A program made the position numbers and the translations under genes. A DNA stretch of 64,000 nt from an uncultured Bacteroidales bacterium. Its GTDB lineage: Bacteria > Bacteroidota > Bacteroidia > Bacteroidales > UBA932. A model generated the notes under the pieces. It had not been told where the DNA came from and did no database searches. It was given only the letters and a program-made list of their open reading frames with translations. This document shows, one piece after another, positions 17,288 through 26,506 of this stretch (position 1 is the first letter of the stretch; the number at the start of each line of letters is the position of its first letter). The stretch spans positions 62,001 to 126,000 of the forward strand of contig CALVDE010000018.1 in NCBI GenBank assembly GCA_944326265.1, in the 5' to 3' direction.

Positions 17288-18127
17288 ATGGCTATTACTA
17301 AACAGAAGAGTGCGATAGACACACCTATCGACAGACGCGAGACCTTTGTCTCCCTTTCCAAGAGCATCAATGATTCTGATGCGGGGATGGAGCACAAGCT
17401 TCATACCCTCTACATGATTCAGCAGAAGGACTCCAAGATTGACGAGATTCACATGCTGCTCGGCGAGCTTCCCGACGAGATCCGGGATCTCGAGGATGAG
17501 ATAGAAGGTCTGAAAACGCGTGTGGGCAAGCTCCGTGAGGAGATAGTGGAAGCAGAGAAATTCGTGTCCCAGAAGAAGATAGAGGCTGATAACTGCCGCT
17601 CTGCCATCTCTAAGTATCAGGAGCAGCAGGCCAATGTGAAGAACAACAGGGAGTATGTCTCTATCTCCCGTGAGCTGGAGTACCAGCAGCTGGAGCTGGA
17701 GCTGGCGGCCAAGCGCATCAATGAGAGGAATGCCAAGGTATCGGAGCTCAAGGCTGCCGTGACAGCCACTCAGGAAGCAATCGCCCGCAAGGAGGCTGAC
17801 CTGGAAGAGAAGAAGAAAGAGTGCAGCTCCATCACCGAGGAAACGGCCAAGGAGGAAGAGGTGCTTACCAGAGAGCTCGCCGAGCTGAAGTCCTCCATAG
17901 ACGCAAGGACTCTCGCCGCATACGAGAAGGTGAGGGCCAACGCGCACAACGGCCTTGCTATAGTGACCGTCAAGAGAGATGCCTGCGGAGGATGTTTCAA
18001 CAAGATTCCCCCTCAGAGGCAGCTTGATATAGCGCAGAACAAGAAGATCATCGTCTGCGAGTACTGCGGAAGGATTCTGGTGAGTCCCGATTTTGAAGAG
18101 GACAGGGAATCCGCAGTCAAGGAATGA
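17288..18127 (+). CDS. Coiled-coil zinc-ribbon protein (C4-type, zf-RING_7)
   Basis: 279 aa. After an N-terminal extension of about 35 residues, residues 40-210 form a long, highly charged coiled coil. The C-terminus is a C4 zinc ribbon: CGGC (DACGGCFNKIPPQ) and CEYC (IVCEYCGRILV). This is the conserved PF02591 family, proposed to bind nucleic acid or to help translation-related processes, but its function is not established. The start at 17288 was chosen because of the promoter upstream; a later in-frame ATG before EHKLHTLYMIQQ is possible and matches where most homologues begin. It overlaps the aminotransferase gene by four bases. Confidence 0.85.
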   Translation: MAITKQKSAIDTPIDRRETFVSLSKSINDSDAGMEHKLHTLYMIQQKDSKIDEIHMLLGELPDEIRDLEDEIEGLKTRVGKLREEIVEAEKFVSQKKIEADNCRSAISKYQEQQANVKNNREYVSISRELEYQQLELELAAKRINERNAKVSELKAAVTATQEAIARKEADLEEKKKECSSITEETAKEEEVLTRELAELKSSIDARTLAAYEKVRANAHNGLAIVTVKRDACGGCFNKIPPQRQLDIAQNKKIIVCEYCGRILVSPDFEEDRESAVKE

Positions 18128-19299
18128 GAAGGACATTTTTCAGACATGTAGGACAGACATCGCCGTCCCCCCTGGCTTTAGAGGTAGACAGGGCGGACGG
18201 TGTTTTTCTCTACAGCGGTGACCGCCGGTATCTGGACATGGTCTCCGGAGTCTGCGTGAGCAATATCGGCCACGGTCATCCGGAGGTCATAGAGGCTGTG
18301 CGGGCCCAGGCCGGGGATTATTTTCACCTGATGGTCTACGGAGAGATGATCGAGGCACCGCAGGTGCTTCACGCGGCTCTGCTGACCTCTGTCCTGCCTC
18401 CCCCGCTGGACTGTATCTACTACGTCAATTCCGGCTCCGAGGCCGTGGACGCAGCTCTGAAGCTGGCCAAAAGACTTACCGGAAGAAGCCGCATTGCCTC
18501 TTTCATCAACTGCTATCACGGATCTTCCCACGCCTCGCTCAGTCTCATGGACAGTGAGGAGCGCAAGGGGGCTTTCCGCCCGCTGCTGCCGGGTGTGGAC
18601 CACCTTCGCTTCAACTGCGACGAGGATCTGGACCTGATTACCGGTGACACTGCCTGCGTGATAGTGGAGCCCGTGCAGGGAGAGGCCGGGGTCATCGTGC
18701 CCGTGGACGGATTCCTGCAGAAGCTCCGCCGGCGCTGCAACAGTACCGGGACCCTTCTTATATTCGACGAGGTGCAGACCGGATTCGGACGCACAGGCAG
18801 GATGTTCGCGTTCGAGAAATACGGAACGGTTCCGGACATACTTGTCCTGGCCAAGGCTCTGGGCGGGGGAATGCCGCTCGGCGGAGTCGTGTCCTCTAAA
18901 GAGAGGCTGGATGCCTTTACAACCGCTCCGGTCCTGGGGCACATCACTACATTCGGAGGACATCCGGTGTGCTGTGCGGCTGCCCTGGCATCGCTCAAGG
19001 TACTGCTGCGCGAGGACTGGGTGCCGTGTGCGGATGCCAAGGGAGCTTTCATCGAAGATGCTCTGCGCCGCCATCCGGCTGTCAGGGAAGTGCGCCGCTC
19101 CGGCCTGCTGCTGGCGGTGGACCTGGGCCGGGAGGACTATGCTTCCCGGATGCTGGAACTGCTGCTGGAGGAGGGTGCCGTAAGCGACTATTTCCTCTAC
19201 AACCCTACTTCGTTCCGTATCGCGCCTCCTCTGTGTATCAGCATGGACGAGGCGGCAATGGCCGTGGATATTACGGTCAGGGCACTGGACAGACTATAA
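18124..19299 (+). CDS. Class III pyridoxal-phosphate aminotransferase
   Basis: 391 aa with the complete class III fold: GHGHPEVIEAVRAQ, VNSGSEAVDAALKLAKR, CYHGSSHASLSL, VEPVQGEAGVIVP, FDEVQTGFGRTG, and the PLP lysine in LVLAKALGGGMPLGG. The family includes acetylornithine, ornithine and 4-aminobutyrate aminotransferases. Substrate specificity cannot be read from motifs, and there are no arginine genes nearby, so I leave it general. It overlaps the zinc-ribbon gene by four bases, and dnaB begins 30 bp downstream. Confidence 0.88.
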   Translation: MRRTFFRHVGQTSPSPLALEVDRADGVFLYSGDRRYLDMVSGVCVSNIGHGHPEVIEAVRAQAGDYFHLMVYGEMIEAPQVLHAALLTSVLPPPLDCIYYVNSGSEAVDAALKLAKRLTGRSRIASFINCYHGSSHASLSLMDSEERKGAFRPLLPGVDHLRFNCDEDLDLITGDTACVIVEPVQGEAGVIVPVDGFLQKLRRRCNSTGTLLIFDEVQTGFGRTGRMFAFEKYGTVPDILVLAKALGGGMPLGGVVSSKERLDAFTTAPVLGHITTFGGHPVCCAAALASLKVLLREDWVPCADAKGAFIEDALRRHPAVREVRRSGLLLAVDLGREDYASRMLELLLEEGAVSDYFLYNPTSFRIAPPLCISMDEAAMAVDITVRALDRL

Positions 19300-19329
19300 T
19301 TGGCAAACAGTATTATCGCTACTTTGATT

Positions 19330-20802
19330 ATGGCAAAGACATCAAGACCCAAGAGTAAGGAAGTATCGCTGGAAGCCATCGGCATCGAGGCCGGCAAGGT
19401 GCCGCCTCAGGCCGTGGATGTCGAGGAGGCGGTGCTCGGGGCCCTGCTCATAGAGCCTAATGCCGTACCGGACGTACTCGACTCGCTGACGGCTGACTGT
19501 TTCTACAAGGACGCGCACCGCAAGATATTCTCCGCCATAGCGCGTCTCTCGGCGGCTCACGATCCCGTGGATATCTACACTGTCTCCGAAGAGCTGAAGA
19601 AGACCGGGGCCCTGGAGGAGATAGGCGGACCGTATTATCTGAGTCTGCTGTCGTCCAAGGTGGGTGCGGCGGCCCATGTGGACTACCATGTCAAGATCTT
19701 GATGCAGAAATATATCCAGAGGGAACTCATAACCATATCGGCCGAGATTCAGCGGGATTCCTTCGATGACGGCCTGCCTGTGGACGATCTTCTGGACACT
19801 GCGCAGCAGAGACTCTTCAATCTGGCGGAGAAGAACATGAAGCGGGAGACGCAGCCTGTGCAGGATGTCATCAAGGAGGCTGTGATGGAGATAGAGGCCA
19901 ACCAGGAGAGGACGGACGGACTGAGCGGCGTGCCCTCCGGCTATACAGGCATAGACAGGGTGACGCTCGGCTGGCAGGCCTCTGACCTGGTCATCATCGC
20001 GGCCCGTCCGGCTATGGGTAAGACGGCCTTCGTGCTGACGATGGCCCGCAACATGACTGTGGACCACAGGATTCCCGTCGCATTCTTCTCTCTTGAGATG
20101 TCTTCCAAGCAGCTGGTCAAGAGGCTGCTGGTCTCCGAGACAGGGCTGTCTTCTGAGAAGATCAGGGGAGGAAAGAAGCTTCATGATTACGAGCTCATCC
20201 AGCTTCACGAGAGGATCAAGGACCTGGCTTCGGCTCCGCTCTACATCGACGACACTCCGTCGCTGTCGATCTACGAACTGCGTTCCAAGGCCCGCCGTCT
20301 GGTGCGCAACGCCGGAGTGAAGCTGATAATCATCGACTATCTGCAGCTGATGACCGGACCTCCGGAACTGCGCGGCATGAGGGAACAGGAGGTGTCCAAT
20401 ATCTCACGCTCGCTCAAGGCCATAGCCAAGGAACTGGATATCCCGGTGATAGCCCTCTCGCAGCTCAGCCGTGCGGTGGAGACCAGGGGAGGCAACAAGC
20501 GTCCCCAGCTGAGCGATCTGCGCGAGTCGGGAGCCATAGAGCAGGATGCCGACATAGTGATGTTCATACACAGACCCGAGTATTACGGGACGGAGAGCGA
20601 GACCTCGTCTCCAGGCGAGGCCCAGATCATAATAGCCAAGCACCGTAACGGTTCCACGGCAGACGTGCCCATGCGCTTCAGAGCGTCGGAGGCCCGTTTC
20701 GTGGATGCCAATGACGGTGGATTCGGGGATATCGACCCCTCTCAGGATGAGTTTATCGTGGAGTCCAGCATGAACAATTCTGAATTCGAGGATGTTCAGT
20801 AG
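19330..20802 (+). CDS. dnaB: Replicative DNA helicase
   Basis: Hexameric helicase that unwinds DNA at the replication fork. 490 aa from the ATG at 19330; an in-frame TTG 30 bp upstream is less likely. The N-terminal DnaB domain covers roughly residues 25-130 (PPQAVDVEEAVLGALL). The RecA-like motor starts near residue 190, with Walker A ARPAMGKTAFVL, FSLEMSSKQL, Walker B IIIDYLQLM, and the arginine-finger region LSQLSRAVE. No intein is present. The bases TACTTTG, three bases before the ATG, resemble a -7 element one base short. The last 11 bp overlap the next gene. Confidence 0.96.
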   Translation: MAKTSRPKSKEVSLEAIGIEAGKVPPQAVDVEEAVLGALLIEPNAVPDVLDSLTADCFYKDAHRKIFSAIARLSAAHDPVDIYTVSEELKKTGALEEIGGPYYLSLLSSKVGAAAHVDYHVKILMQKYIQRELITISAEIQRDSFDDGLPVDDLLDTAQQRLFNLAEKNMKRETQPVQDVIKEAVMEIEANQERTDGLSGVPSGYTGIDRVTLGWQASDLVIIAARPAMGKTAFVLTMARNMTVDHRIPVAFFSLEMSSKQLVKRLLVSETGLSSEKIRGGKKLHDYELIQLHERIKDLASAPLYIDDTPSLSIYELRSKARRLVRNAGVKLIIIDYLQLMTGPPELRGMREQEVSNISRSLKAIAKELDIPVIALSQLSRAVETRGGNKRPQLSDLRESGAIEQDADIVMFIHRPEYYGTESETSSPGEAQIIIAKHRNGSTADVPMRFRASEARFVDANDGGFGDIDPSQDEFIVESSMNNSEFEDVQ

Positions 20803-21649
20803 GCGTATTCTCCTGATGTCTGTGTCGGTCCTGGCTGCCTGCCTGAGACTGTCAGGGCAGTGTTTCCCTGTCCATCCGGCCCTTGCTGTGGACCATGCGT
20901 TCAGACAGGATGAGAAACTTACCTACATTATCCATTACAAATGGCTGGGCATCAGGACGGACGTGGGCTCGGCCACGGTGACGCTCCATGACGGAGGGGA
21001 GAAGGACGGGCGCAAGCTGCTTCATCCTGTGGCTACAGGCAGCACTTACCGTTTCTGGGATGCGTTTTTCAAGGTCAGGGACCTCTATGAGTCCAGGTTC
21101 TACGAGGACAGCGTGCGTCCGGTATATTTTCACCGGGATATACACGAGGGCAAATACACCATTCAGAACTACTATGACTGGGACGACAGCACCCATGCCA
21201 TAGATGCCCGCATCGAGTGGGCGGACCGCTCCCTGGATACTCTGCTGCCAGGACATGAATGTACTTTCGATCTTCTTACCTTGTTCTACAATGCCCGGAA
21301 CATGGATCTGGAGGCTCTTGAGCAGGGAGTGAACAATCCGGTGTCCTTCGCCATAGACGAGGAGATATTCGACATATACTTCCGCTATATAGGCCGGGAA
21401 GAGAAGAGGGTGCCGGGACTGGGAGTCTACAGGACGCTGAAGTTCGCGGCCAAAGTGGTGGCCGGCGAGGTGTTCACCGGGGAGCAGGAGATGTATATCT
21501 GGGTCTCGGACGACATGAACCGGGTTCCGCTGCTTTTCGAGTCGCCCATAATCGTGGGCTCGGTCTTCGGCCGTCTCTCGGAGTGGGAGGGGCTGAGATA
21601 TCCGTTGGAGGACTGCAAGGTCGTAAAAAATAAAAAAAGAAGAAAATGA
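20792..21649 (+). CDS. DUF3108 domain-containing exported protein
   Basis: 285 aa with an N-terminal signal peptide (SRRILLMSVSVLAACLRLSG). The mature part matches the DUF3108 pattern: EKLTYIIHYKWLGIRTDVGSAT, FKVRDLYESRF, and a middle region ending VPLLFESPIIVGSVFGRL. The family is envelope-located and of unknown biochemical function. It overlaps the end of dnaB by 11 bp and the RseC gene by four. Because the Rnf operon follows directly, it may be transcribed with it, but DUF3108 proteins also occur away from rnf. Confidence 0.8.
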   Translation: MFSRRILLMSVSVLAACLRLSGQCFPVHPALAVDHAFRQDEKLTYIIHYKWLGIRTDVGSATVTLHDGGEKDGRKLLHPVATGSTYRFWDAFFKVRDLYESRFYEDSVRPVYFHRDIHEGKYTIQNYYDWDDSTHAIDARIEWADRSLDTLLPGHECTFDLLTLFYNARNMDLEALEQGVNNPVSFAIDEEIFDIYFRYIGREEKRVPGLGVYRTLKFAAKVVAGEVFTGEQEMYIWVSDDMNRVPLLFESPIIVGSVFGRLSEWEGLRYPLEDCKVVKNKKRRK

Positions 21650-22080
21650 AACAGAACAGTACTCAGACAGAAATCAGGCACGCCGGCAGGGTTGTAAGTG
21701 TCTCCGGCTCGCAGGTCAGGGTAGAGATAGCCGTGCAGTCGGCCTGTGCTGGCTGCCATGCAAGGGCAGTATGCGGGGCTTCCTCCGGAGAGTCCAGGAT
21801 AATCCCCGTAAGACGAACGGATGACGGGACCCTTGCTGTGGGGGACGAGGTCTATGTCGTCATCCGCCAGGCCCAGGGATTCAAGGCGGTGTTGATAGCA
21901 TATCTTATTCCTTTGTTCATTCTATTACTTTTATTATTAACTTTGCCTTTGCTTTTTGACAATGAGCTGGTGACAGGACTTGGTGCGCTGGGATTCGTGG
22001 CACTTTACTACCTTGTCCTGGCTCAGTTCAGGGACAGGCTCAATTCCGGATTCACATTTACTGTGGAGAAGATTAGATAA
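21646..22080 (+). CDS. rseC: RseC/MucC-family membrane protein
   Basis: 144 aa. The N-terminal half has a beta domain with the four cysteines CAGCHARAVC near residues 34-43, the RseC signature. Two membrane segments follow (about residues 84-104 and 108-126). RseC proteins take part in regulating sigma-E or, with Rnf-type complexes, in re-reducing SoxR. In Bacteroidota the gene usually stands first in the rnf operon, as it does here 29 bp before rnfB. A role tied to Rnf assembly or to iron-sulfur redox is therefore likely, but specific targets are unknown. Confidence 0.85.
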   Translation: MKQNSTQTEIRHAGRVVSVSGSQVRVEIAVQSACAGCHARAVCGASSGESRIIPVRRTDDGTLAVGDEVYVVIRQAQGFKAVLIAYLIPLFILLLLLLTLPLLFDNELVTGLGALGFVALYYLVLAQFRDRLNSGFTFTVEKIR

Positions 22081-22109
22081 ACAGCAATCGAAGTTCAAAA
22101 CAACTACAG

Positions 22110-22976
22110 ATGGGTACAACATTTATTTTTACAGTAGTGATCCTCAGCGTGCTCGGTCTGCTGCTCGCTGTGATTCTCTTCCTCGTCGCGAAGAAATTCA
22201 ACGTTGAGGAGGATCCGCTCATAGATGTCGTGGAGGCGACCATGCCCGGAGCCAACTGCGGAGGCTGCGGATTCGCGGGCTGCAGGGCCTTTGCCGAGGC
22301 CTGCGTCAAGTCCCGCTCGCTGGAGGGCAAGTTCTGCCCGGTAGGAGGCAACGCCGTAATGCAGAAGGTGGCTGCCGTCATGGGTGTACAGGTGGAGGAG
22401 AAAGTTCCTATGGTGGCCGTGGTAAGGTGCAACGGCACATGCCGGAACCGTGTCCGGGTCAATGAGTACGACGGTTCGGTGTCATGCCGGATCATGAGCT
22501 CGCTGTATGCGGGCGATACCGGCTGCCGTTTCGGCTGTCTGGGCGGGGGTGACTGTGAGAAAGCCTGTCAGTTCGGAGCCATAAGGATCAATCCGGAGAC
22601 TCTGCTGCCGGAGGTGGACGAGGAAAAGTGCACTGCCTGCGGCGCCTGCGTGAGGGCTTGCCCCAAGGGTATCATCGAGCTGCGCAACAAGGGGCCGAAG
22701 AGCCGCCGTGTATATGTCTCCTGCATGAGCCAGGACAAGGGGGCAGTGGCCCGCAAGGCCTGCTCGGCTGCCTGCATCGGCTGCCGCAAGTGTGAGAAGA
22801 CCTGTCCTTTCGGTGCCATCACCGTCGAGAACAATCTGGCTTACATAGATTTCAATAAATGCAAGCTCTGCCGCAAGTGCGTGGCCGAGTGTCCTACAGG
22901 AGCCATCCATGCCGTCAATTTCCCTCCCAAGCCGGCTGCGGCTCCCGCTGAAGAACCAAAAACTGACAAGCAATGA
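22110..22976 (+). CDS. rnfB: Rnf complex subunit B (iron-sulfur protein)
   Basis: Carries electrons from reduced ferredoxin into the membrane-bound Rnf complex, which reduces NAD+ and pumps Na+ or H+. The 288-aa protein has an N-terminal membrane anchor (residues 5-27), the 4Fe-4S motif CGGCGFAGC (from Cys50) with a further Cys in FCPVGG, then three or more ferredoxin-type clusters (CTACGACVRACPKG, CIGCRKCEKTCP, CKLCRKCVAECP). A C-terminal Pro/Ala-rich tail follows. It overlaps rnfC by four bases. The gene order B-C-D-G-E-A is the normal Bacteroidota arrangement. Confidence 0.96.
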   Translation: MGTTFIFTVVILSVLGLLLAVILFLVAKKFNVEEDPLIDVVEATMPGANCGGCGFAGCRAFAEACVKSRSLEGKFCPVGGNAVMQKVAAVMGVQVEEKVPMVAVVRCNGTCRNRVRVNEYDGSVSCRIMSSLYAGDTGCRFGCLGGGDCEKACQFGAIRINPETLLPEVDEEKCTACGACVRACPKGIIELRNKGPKSRRVYVSCMSQDKGAVARKACSAACIGCRKCEKTCPFGAITVENNLAYIDFNKCKLCRKCVAECPTGAIHAVNFPPKPAAAPAEEPKTDKQ

Positions 22977-24310
22977 GACGTACATTTTCAATGGGTGGCG
23001 TTCACCCGCATGACTGCAAGATATCCGCAGACTCAGCGATAGAGACATTCCCTCTGCCTCAGAGGATGTACATATCCATGTCCCAGCATCTGGGAGCTCC
23101 CGCCAAGCCTCTCGTACAGAAGGGCGACAAGGTCAGGGCTGGACAGTTGATCGGGGCCTCTGCCGGATTCATATCGGCCAACATCCACAGCTCCGTGTCG
23201 GGTACCGTCGCTGCCGTCGAGCCATACGCCGATCTGGCGGGCAATCCGGTGATGCACGTGATCATCGACGTGGAAGGTGACGAGTGGGAGGAGTCCATAG
23301 ACCGTACACCGGACATCGTCAGGGAGATAACCCTGTCTCCGGCCGAGATTATAAAGAGGATAGCGGACTGCGGAGTCGTAGGTCTGGGAGGAGCGTCTTT
23401 CCCGACTCACGTGAAGCTGTCTCCTCCTCCGGGCAAGAAAGCGGAGTGCCTTATAATCAACGGAGCCGAGTGCGAGCCGTATCTGACCTCCGACTACCGA
23501 CTGATGGTGGAGCATACCGAGGAGGTGCTTCTCGGTGCCCGCATCATGATGAGGGCCCTGGGTGTTACCAAGGGCTATATCGGCATCGAGGACAACAAAC
23601 CTGAGGCCATAAAGAAGATGAGAGAACTGACAGCCTCCTCTTACAGTGAGATCAGGGTGGTGCCTCTGCGGAAGAAATACCCGCAGGGCGGTGAGAAGCA
23701 GCTCATCGATGCCGTGACGGGACGCAGGGTGCCTTCCATGGGGCTGCCTATAGACGCAGGCGTGGTGGTTCAGAACGTGGGCACCTCGTTCGCTGTTTAC
23801 GAGGCCGTCCAGAAGAACAAGCCGCTTTTCGATGGCGTGATGACGGTTACCGGAGAGTGCCTGGACTCCCAGCACAATTTCCTGCTCAGGGTTGGAACTC
23901 CTTTTGAGAAGATTCTGGAGACTGTCGGAGGCGTACCCCAGAAGACGGCCAAGATAATCAGCGGCGGTCCTATGATGGGCAAGGCCGTAGCCAATCTCTC
24001 CGCAGCTTCCGTCAAGAGCACTTCATCCCTGCTGCTGCTCACAGAGAAGCAGACAAGGCGCAGGGAGGAAGGGGAGTGCATCCGCTGCGGCAAATGCGTG
24101 CAGGCCTGTCCTATGGGACTGGAGCCTTATCTGCTCAACAAGCTCGCCAGGGCTTCCCGCATGGAGGAACTGGAACACAGCAAGGTCTACGACTGCATCG
24201 AGTGCGGATGCTGCATGTTCACCTGTCCGGCCAATATCCCCCTGCTGGACTACATAAGAACGGCCAAGGCCGATGTCATGCGCATCATGCGGAGCCGTCC
24301 CAAGAAGTAA
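22973..24310 (+). CDS. rnfC: Rnf complex subunit C (NADH/FMN-binding)
   Basis: Peripheral subunit that interacts with NAD(H) through FMN and passes electrons through two 4Fe-4S clusters. The 445-aa protein contains GLGGASFPTHVKLSPP and a glycine-rich NADH/FMN region (VQNVGTSFAVYEAV), followed by the two cluster motifs CIRCGKCVQACPMGL and CIECGCCMFTCPANIP near the C-terminus. The length is near the short end of the family, without the long Ala/Lys-rich tail of proteobacterial RnfC. rnfD follows after 21 bp. Confidence 0.96.
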   Translation: MRRTFSMGGVHPHDCKISADSAIETFPLPQRMYISMSQHLGAPAKPLVQKGDKVRAGQLIGASAGFISANIHSSVSGTVAAVEPYADLAGNPVMHVIIDVEGDEWEESIDRTPDIVREITLSPAEIIKRIADCGVVGLGGASFPTHVKLSPPPGKKAECLIINGAECEPYLTSDYRLMVEHTEEVLLGARIMMRALGVTKGYIGIEDNKPEAIKKMRELTASSYSEIRVVPLRKKYPQGGEKQLIDAVTGRRVPSMGLPIDAGVVVQNVGTSFAVYEAVQKNKPLFDGVMTVTGECLDSQHNFLLRVGTPFEKILETVGGVPQKTAKIISGGPMMGKAVANLSAASVKSTSSLLLLTEKQTRRREEGECIRCGKCVQACPMGLEPYLLNKLARASRMEELEHSKVYDCIECGCCMFTCPANIPLLDYIRTAKADVMRIMRSRPKK

Positions 24311-24331
24311 CTGATTAAATCACTATAGAAT

Positions 24332-25336
24332 ATGAGAAAACTGATAGTATCTCCCGCACCCCATGTCCATGGAGATGAGAGCACGAGGAAGATCATGAAG
24401 GACGTGCTTATCGCCCTTGCTCCCTCGATGCTTGTGGCCGTGTACTTTTACGGCTTCTCCGCCATCAAGCTGCTGCTTGTGGGTGTGATAGCATGTATGG
24501 GTGCGGAGTTCCTCATTCAGAAATATCTGATGCGGACCAAGGTGACCGTCACCGACCTGTCCGCAGCCGTGACCGGAGTCCTGCTGGCTCTCAATCTGCC
24601 TCCGACAGCTCCTTGGTGGGTGATGGTGATCGGAGCCGTGGTGGCCATAGGAGTCGCCAAGATGACATTCGGCGGACTGGGCCACAACATCTTCAACCCC
24701 GCGCTGGTGGGCCGTGTCTTCCTGCTGATATCCTTCCCTGTGATCATGACCGACTGGACAGTGCCTGAGTCATGGTTCCGTCCCGGAGTGGATGCCGTCA
24801 CCGGTGCGACTCCGCTGGCGTTGGTCAAGGAAGGACTTGCGCAGGGCCTGACTGTGGACCAGATTATCTCCGCCAACCCTGACCTGACCTACGGACAGAT
24901 GCTCTTCGCAAGAGCCGGCGGCTCGGCAGGAGAGGCTTCCGCACTGGCCATCATCCTCGGTTTCATATATCTGCTGGCGCGCAGGGTCATCCGTCCCCAC
25001 ATTCCCGTTACTATCATCCTTACAGTGGCCGTGATGACCGGCATCTTCTGGCTGATCGATCCGTCCCAGTACACCGACCCTCTGTTCAACATCCTGACAG
25101 GAGGCGTTCTGCTCGGTTCGGTATTCATGGCCACCGACTACGTGACCTCTCCCATGACGGTCAAGGGAATGGTCATCTACGGAATAGGCATCGGAGTGCT
25201 GACAGTGCTTATCCGTTACTTCGGCTCGTATCCCGAAGGAGTCTCGTTTGCGATACTCATCATGAACTCGATAGTGCCGTTACTCAACAAATACGTAAAG
25301 CCCGCAAGGTTCGGGAAGGAGGTAAATCATGCCTAA
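24332..25336 (+). CDS. rnfD: Rnf complex subunit D
   Basis: Integral membrane subunit with a covalently bound FMN. The 334-aa protein has about eight to nine hydrophobic segments. The FMN attachment motif is AVTGATPLA, with the modified Thr at residue 160. GGLGHNIFNPALVGRVFL is a strong family signature. It ends eight bases inside rnfG, so translation is probably coupled. Confidence 0.96.
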   Translation: MRKLIVSPAPHVHGDESTRKIMKDVLIALAPSMLVAVYFYGFSAIKLLLVGVIACMGAEFLIQKYLMRTKVTVTDLSAAVTGVLLALNLPPTAPWWVMVIGAVVAIGVAKMTFGGLGHNIFNPALVGRVFLLISFPVIMTDWTVPESWFRPGVDAVTGATPLALVKEGLAQGLTVDQIISANPDLTYGQMLFARAGGSAGEASALAIILGFIYLLARRVIRPHIPVTIILTVAVMTGIFWLIDPSQYTDPLFNILTGGVLLGSVFMATDYVTSPMTVKGMVIYGIGIGVLTVLIRYFGSYPEGVSFAILIMNSIVPLLNKYVKPARFGKEVNHA

Positions 25337-25904
25337 AGAATCCACACTCCGCAGCATGGCTCTGTGCCTCTTCCTGGTGTGTCTGGTCTGCGCCGCACTC
25401 CTCGGAGGCGTGTATGTGCTGACCCTCGACAAGATCAGCCAGGAGGTGGTCAAGAAGACCAACAACGCCATAGCTCTCGTCACGCCCGAGTTCGACAACG
25501 AGCCCTCGGCCGAGAGTCTTTCTGTCGATCTGGACGGTGACGCCATTACTGTCTATCCGGCCAAAAAAGACGGACAGACAGTCGGATATGCCGTCGAGTC
25601 CTTTACATCGAAGGGCTTCAGCGGCACCATCAGCATCATGGTCGGTTTCGACATGGACGGCAATATTACCGGGACCTCCGTCATCTCCCACGCCGAGACT
25701 CCCGGCCTGGGCGCGAAGATGACTGAGCCCGCGTTCTATTCCCAGTTCGTGGGCAGGAACCCAGCCTCATTCCGCCTGGCTGTCACCAAGGACGGGGGAG
25801 AGGTGGATGCCATCACGGCTTCAACCATCACTTCCAGGGCCTACTGCGATGCAGTGGACAGGGCCTGGAGAGTATTTCAGAAAGTAGTCAACTCATCTAA
25901 ATAA
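25329..25904 (+). CDS. rnfG: Rnf complex subunit G (covalent flavoprotein)
   Basis: Periplasm-facing subunit with a single N-terminal membrane anchor (residues 10-32) and an FMN-binding domain. The phosphothreonyl-FMN site reads DAITASTITS, with the acceptor at Thr166; the common SGATxT is changed to TASTIT but keeps the critical Thr. At 191 aa it is of typical length. Other recognisable elements are HAETPGLGAKM and FYSQFVG. It overlaps rnfD by eight bases. Confidence 0.95.
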   Translation: MPKESTLRSMALCLFLVCLVCAALLGGVYVLTLDKISQEVVKKTNNAIALVTPEFDNEPSAESLSVDLDGDAITVYPAKKDGQTVGYAVESFTSKGFSGTISIMVGFDMDGNITGTSVISHAETPGLGAKMTEPAFYSQFVGRNPASFRLAVTKDGGEVDAITASTITSRAYCDAVDRAWRVFQKVVNSSK

Positions 25905-25913
25905 TTGCGGAAT

Positions 25914-26501
25914 ATGAGTAAACTGAAAATTATAACCAACGGCATCATAAAGGACAATCCCACCTTTATCCTGGTGCTCGGTATGTGCCCTACAATCGGC
26001 ACCACCACTTCCGCGATCAACGGTATGGGAATGGGACTGGCCACCACTTTCGTCCTGATTCTCTCCAACGTGTTCATCTCCCTGCTGGCCAAGATGATTC
26101 CCGACAAGGTCAGGATTCCGGCCTACATCGTGATAATCGCCTCTTTCGTGACGGTCCTCGAGCTGCTGATGCAGGCCTACGTGCCTGACCTGTATGCGGC
26201 CCTGGGCCTGTTCATCCCCCTGATTGTGGTCAACTGCATCATCCTCGGACGCGCCGAGGCATTCGCCAACAAGAACACCCCTGCCGACTCCGCCTTGGAC
26301 GGCATCGGCATCGGACTCGGATTCACCCTGGCCCTGACCGTCATCGGTATGGTCCGCGAGCTGCTGGGCAGCATGTCGTTCTTCGGCATGAAACTGGCGG
26401 AGGGCGACGGTATGCTGGCCTTTGTCCTGGCTCCCGGCGGATTCCTGGTGCTGGGCTACCTCATGGTGCTCTTCAGGAAACTTATTAACAAAAAGGCATA
26501 G
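25914..26501 (+). CDS. rnfE: Rnf complex subunit E
   Basis: One of the two homologous polytopic subunits (with RnfA) that form the core of the Rnf complex. 195 aa from the ATG at 25914, with six membrane segments. Motifs: DNPTFILVLGMCPTIGTTTSAINGMGMG near the start (Cys in a membrane segment) and LFIPLIVVNCIILGRAEAFA in the middle, both conserved and likely iron-coordinating. A TTG at 25905 could add three residues. rnfA follows after 5 bp. Confidence 0.95.
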   Translation: MSKLKIITNGIIKDNPTFILVLGMCPTIGTTTSAINGMGMGLATTFVLILSNVFISLLAKMIPDKVRIPAYIVIIASFVTVLELLMQAYVPDLYAALGLFIPLIVVNCIILGRAEAFANKNTPADSALDGIGIGLGFTLALTVIGMVRELLGSMSFFGMKLAEGDGMLAFVLAPGGFLVLGYLMVLFRKLINKKA

Positions 26502-26506
26502 TCGTT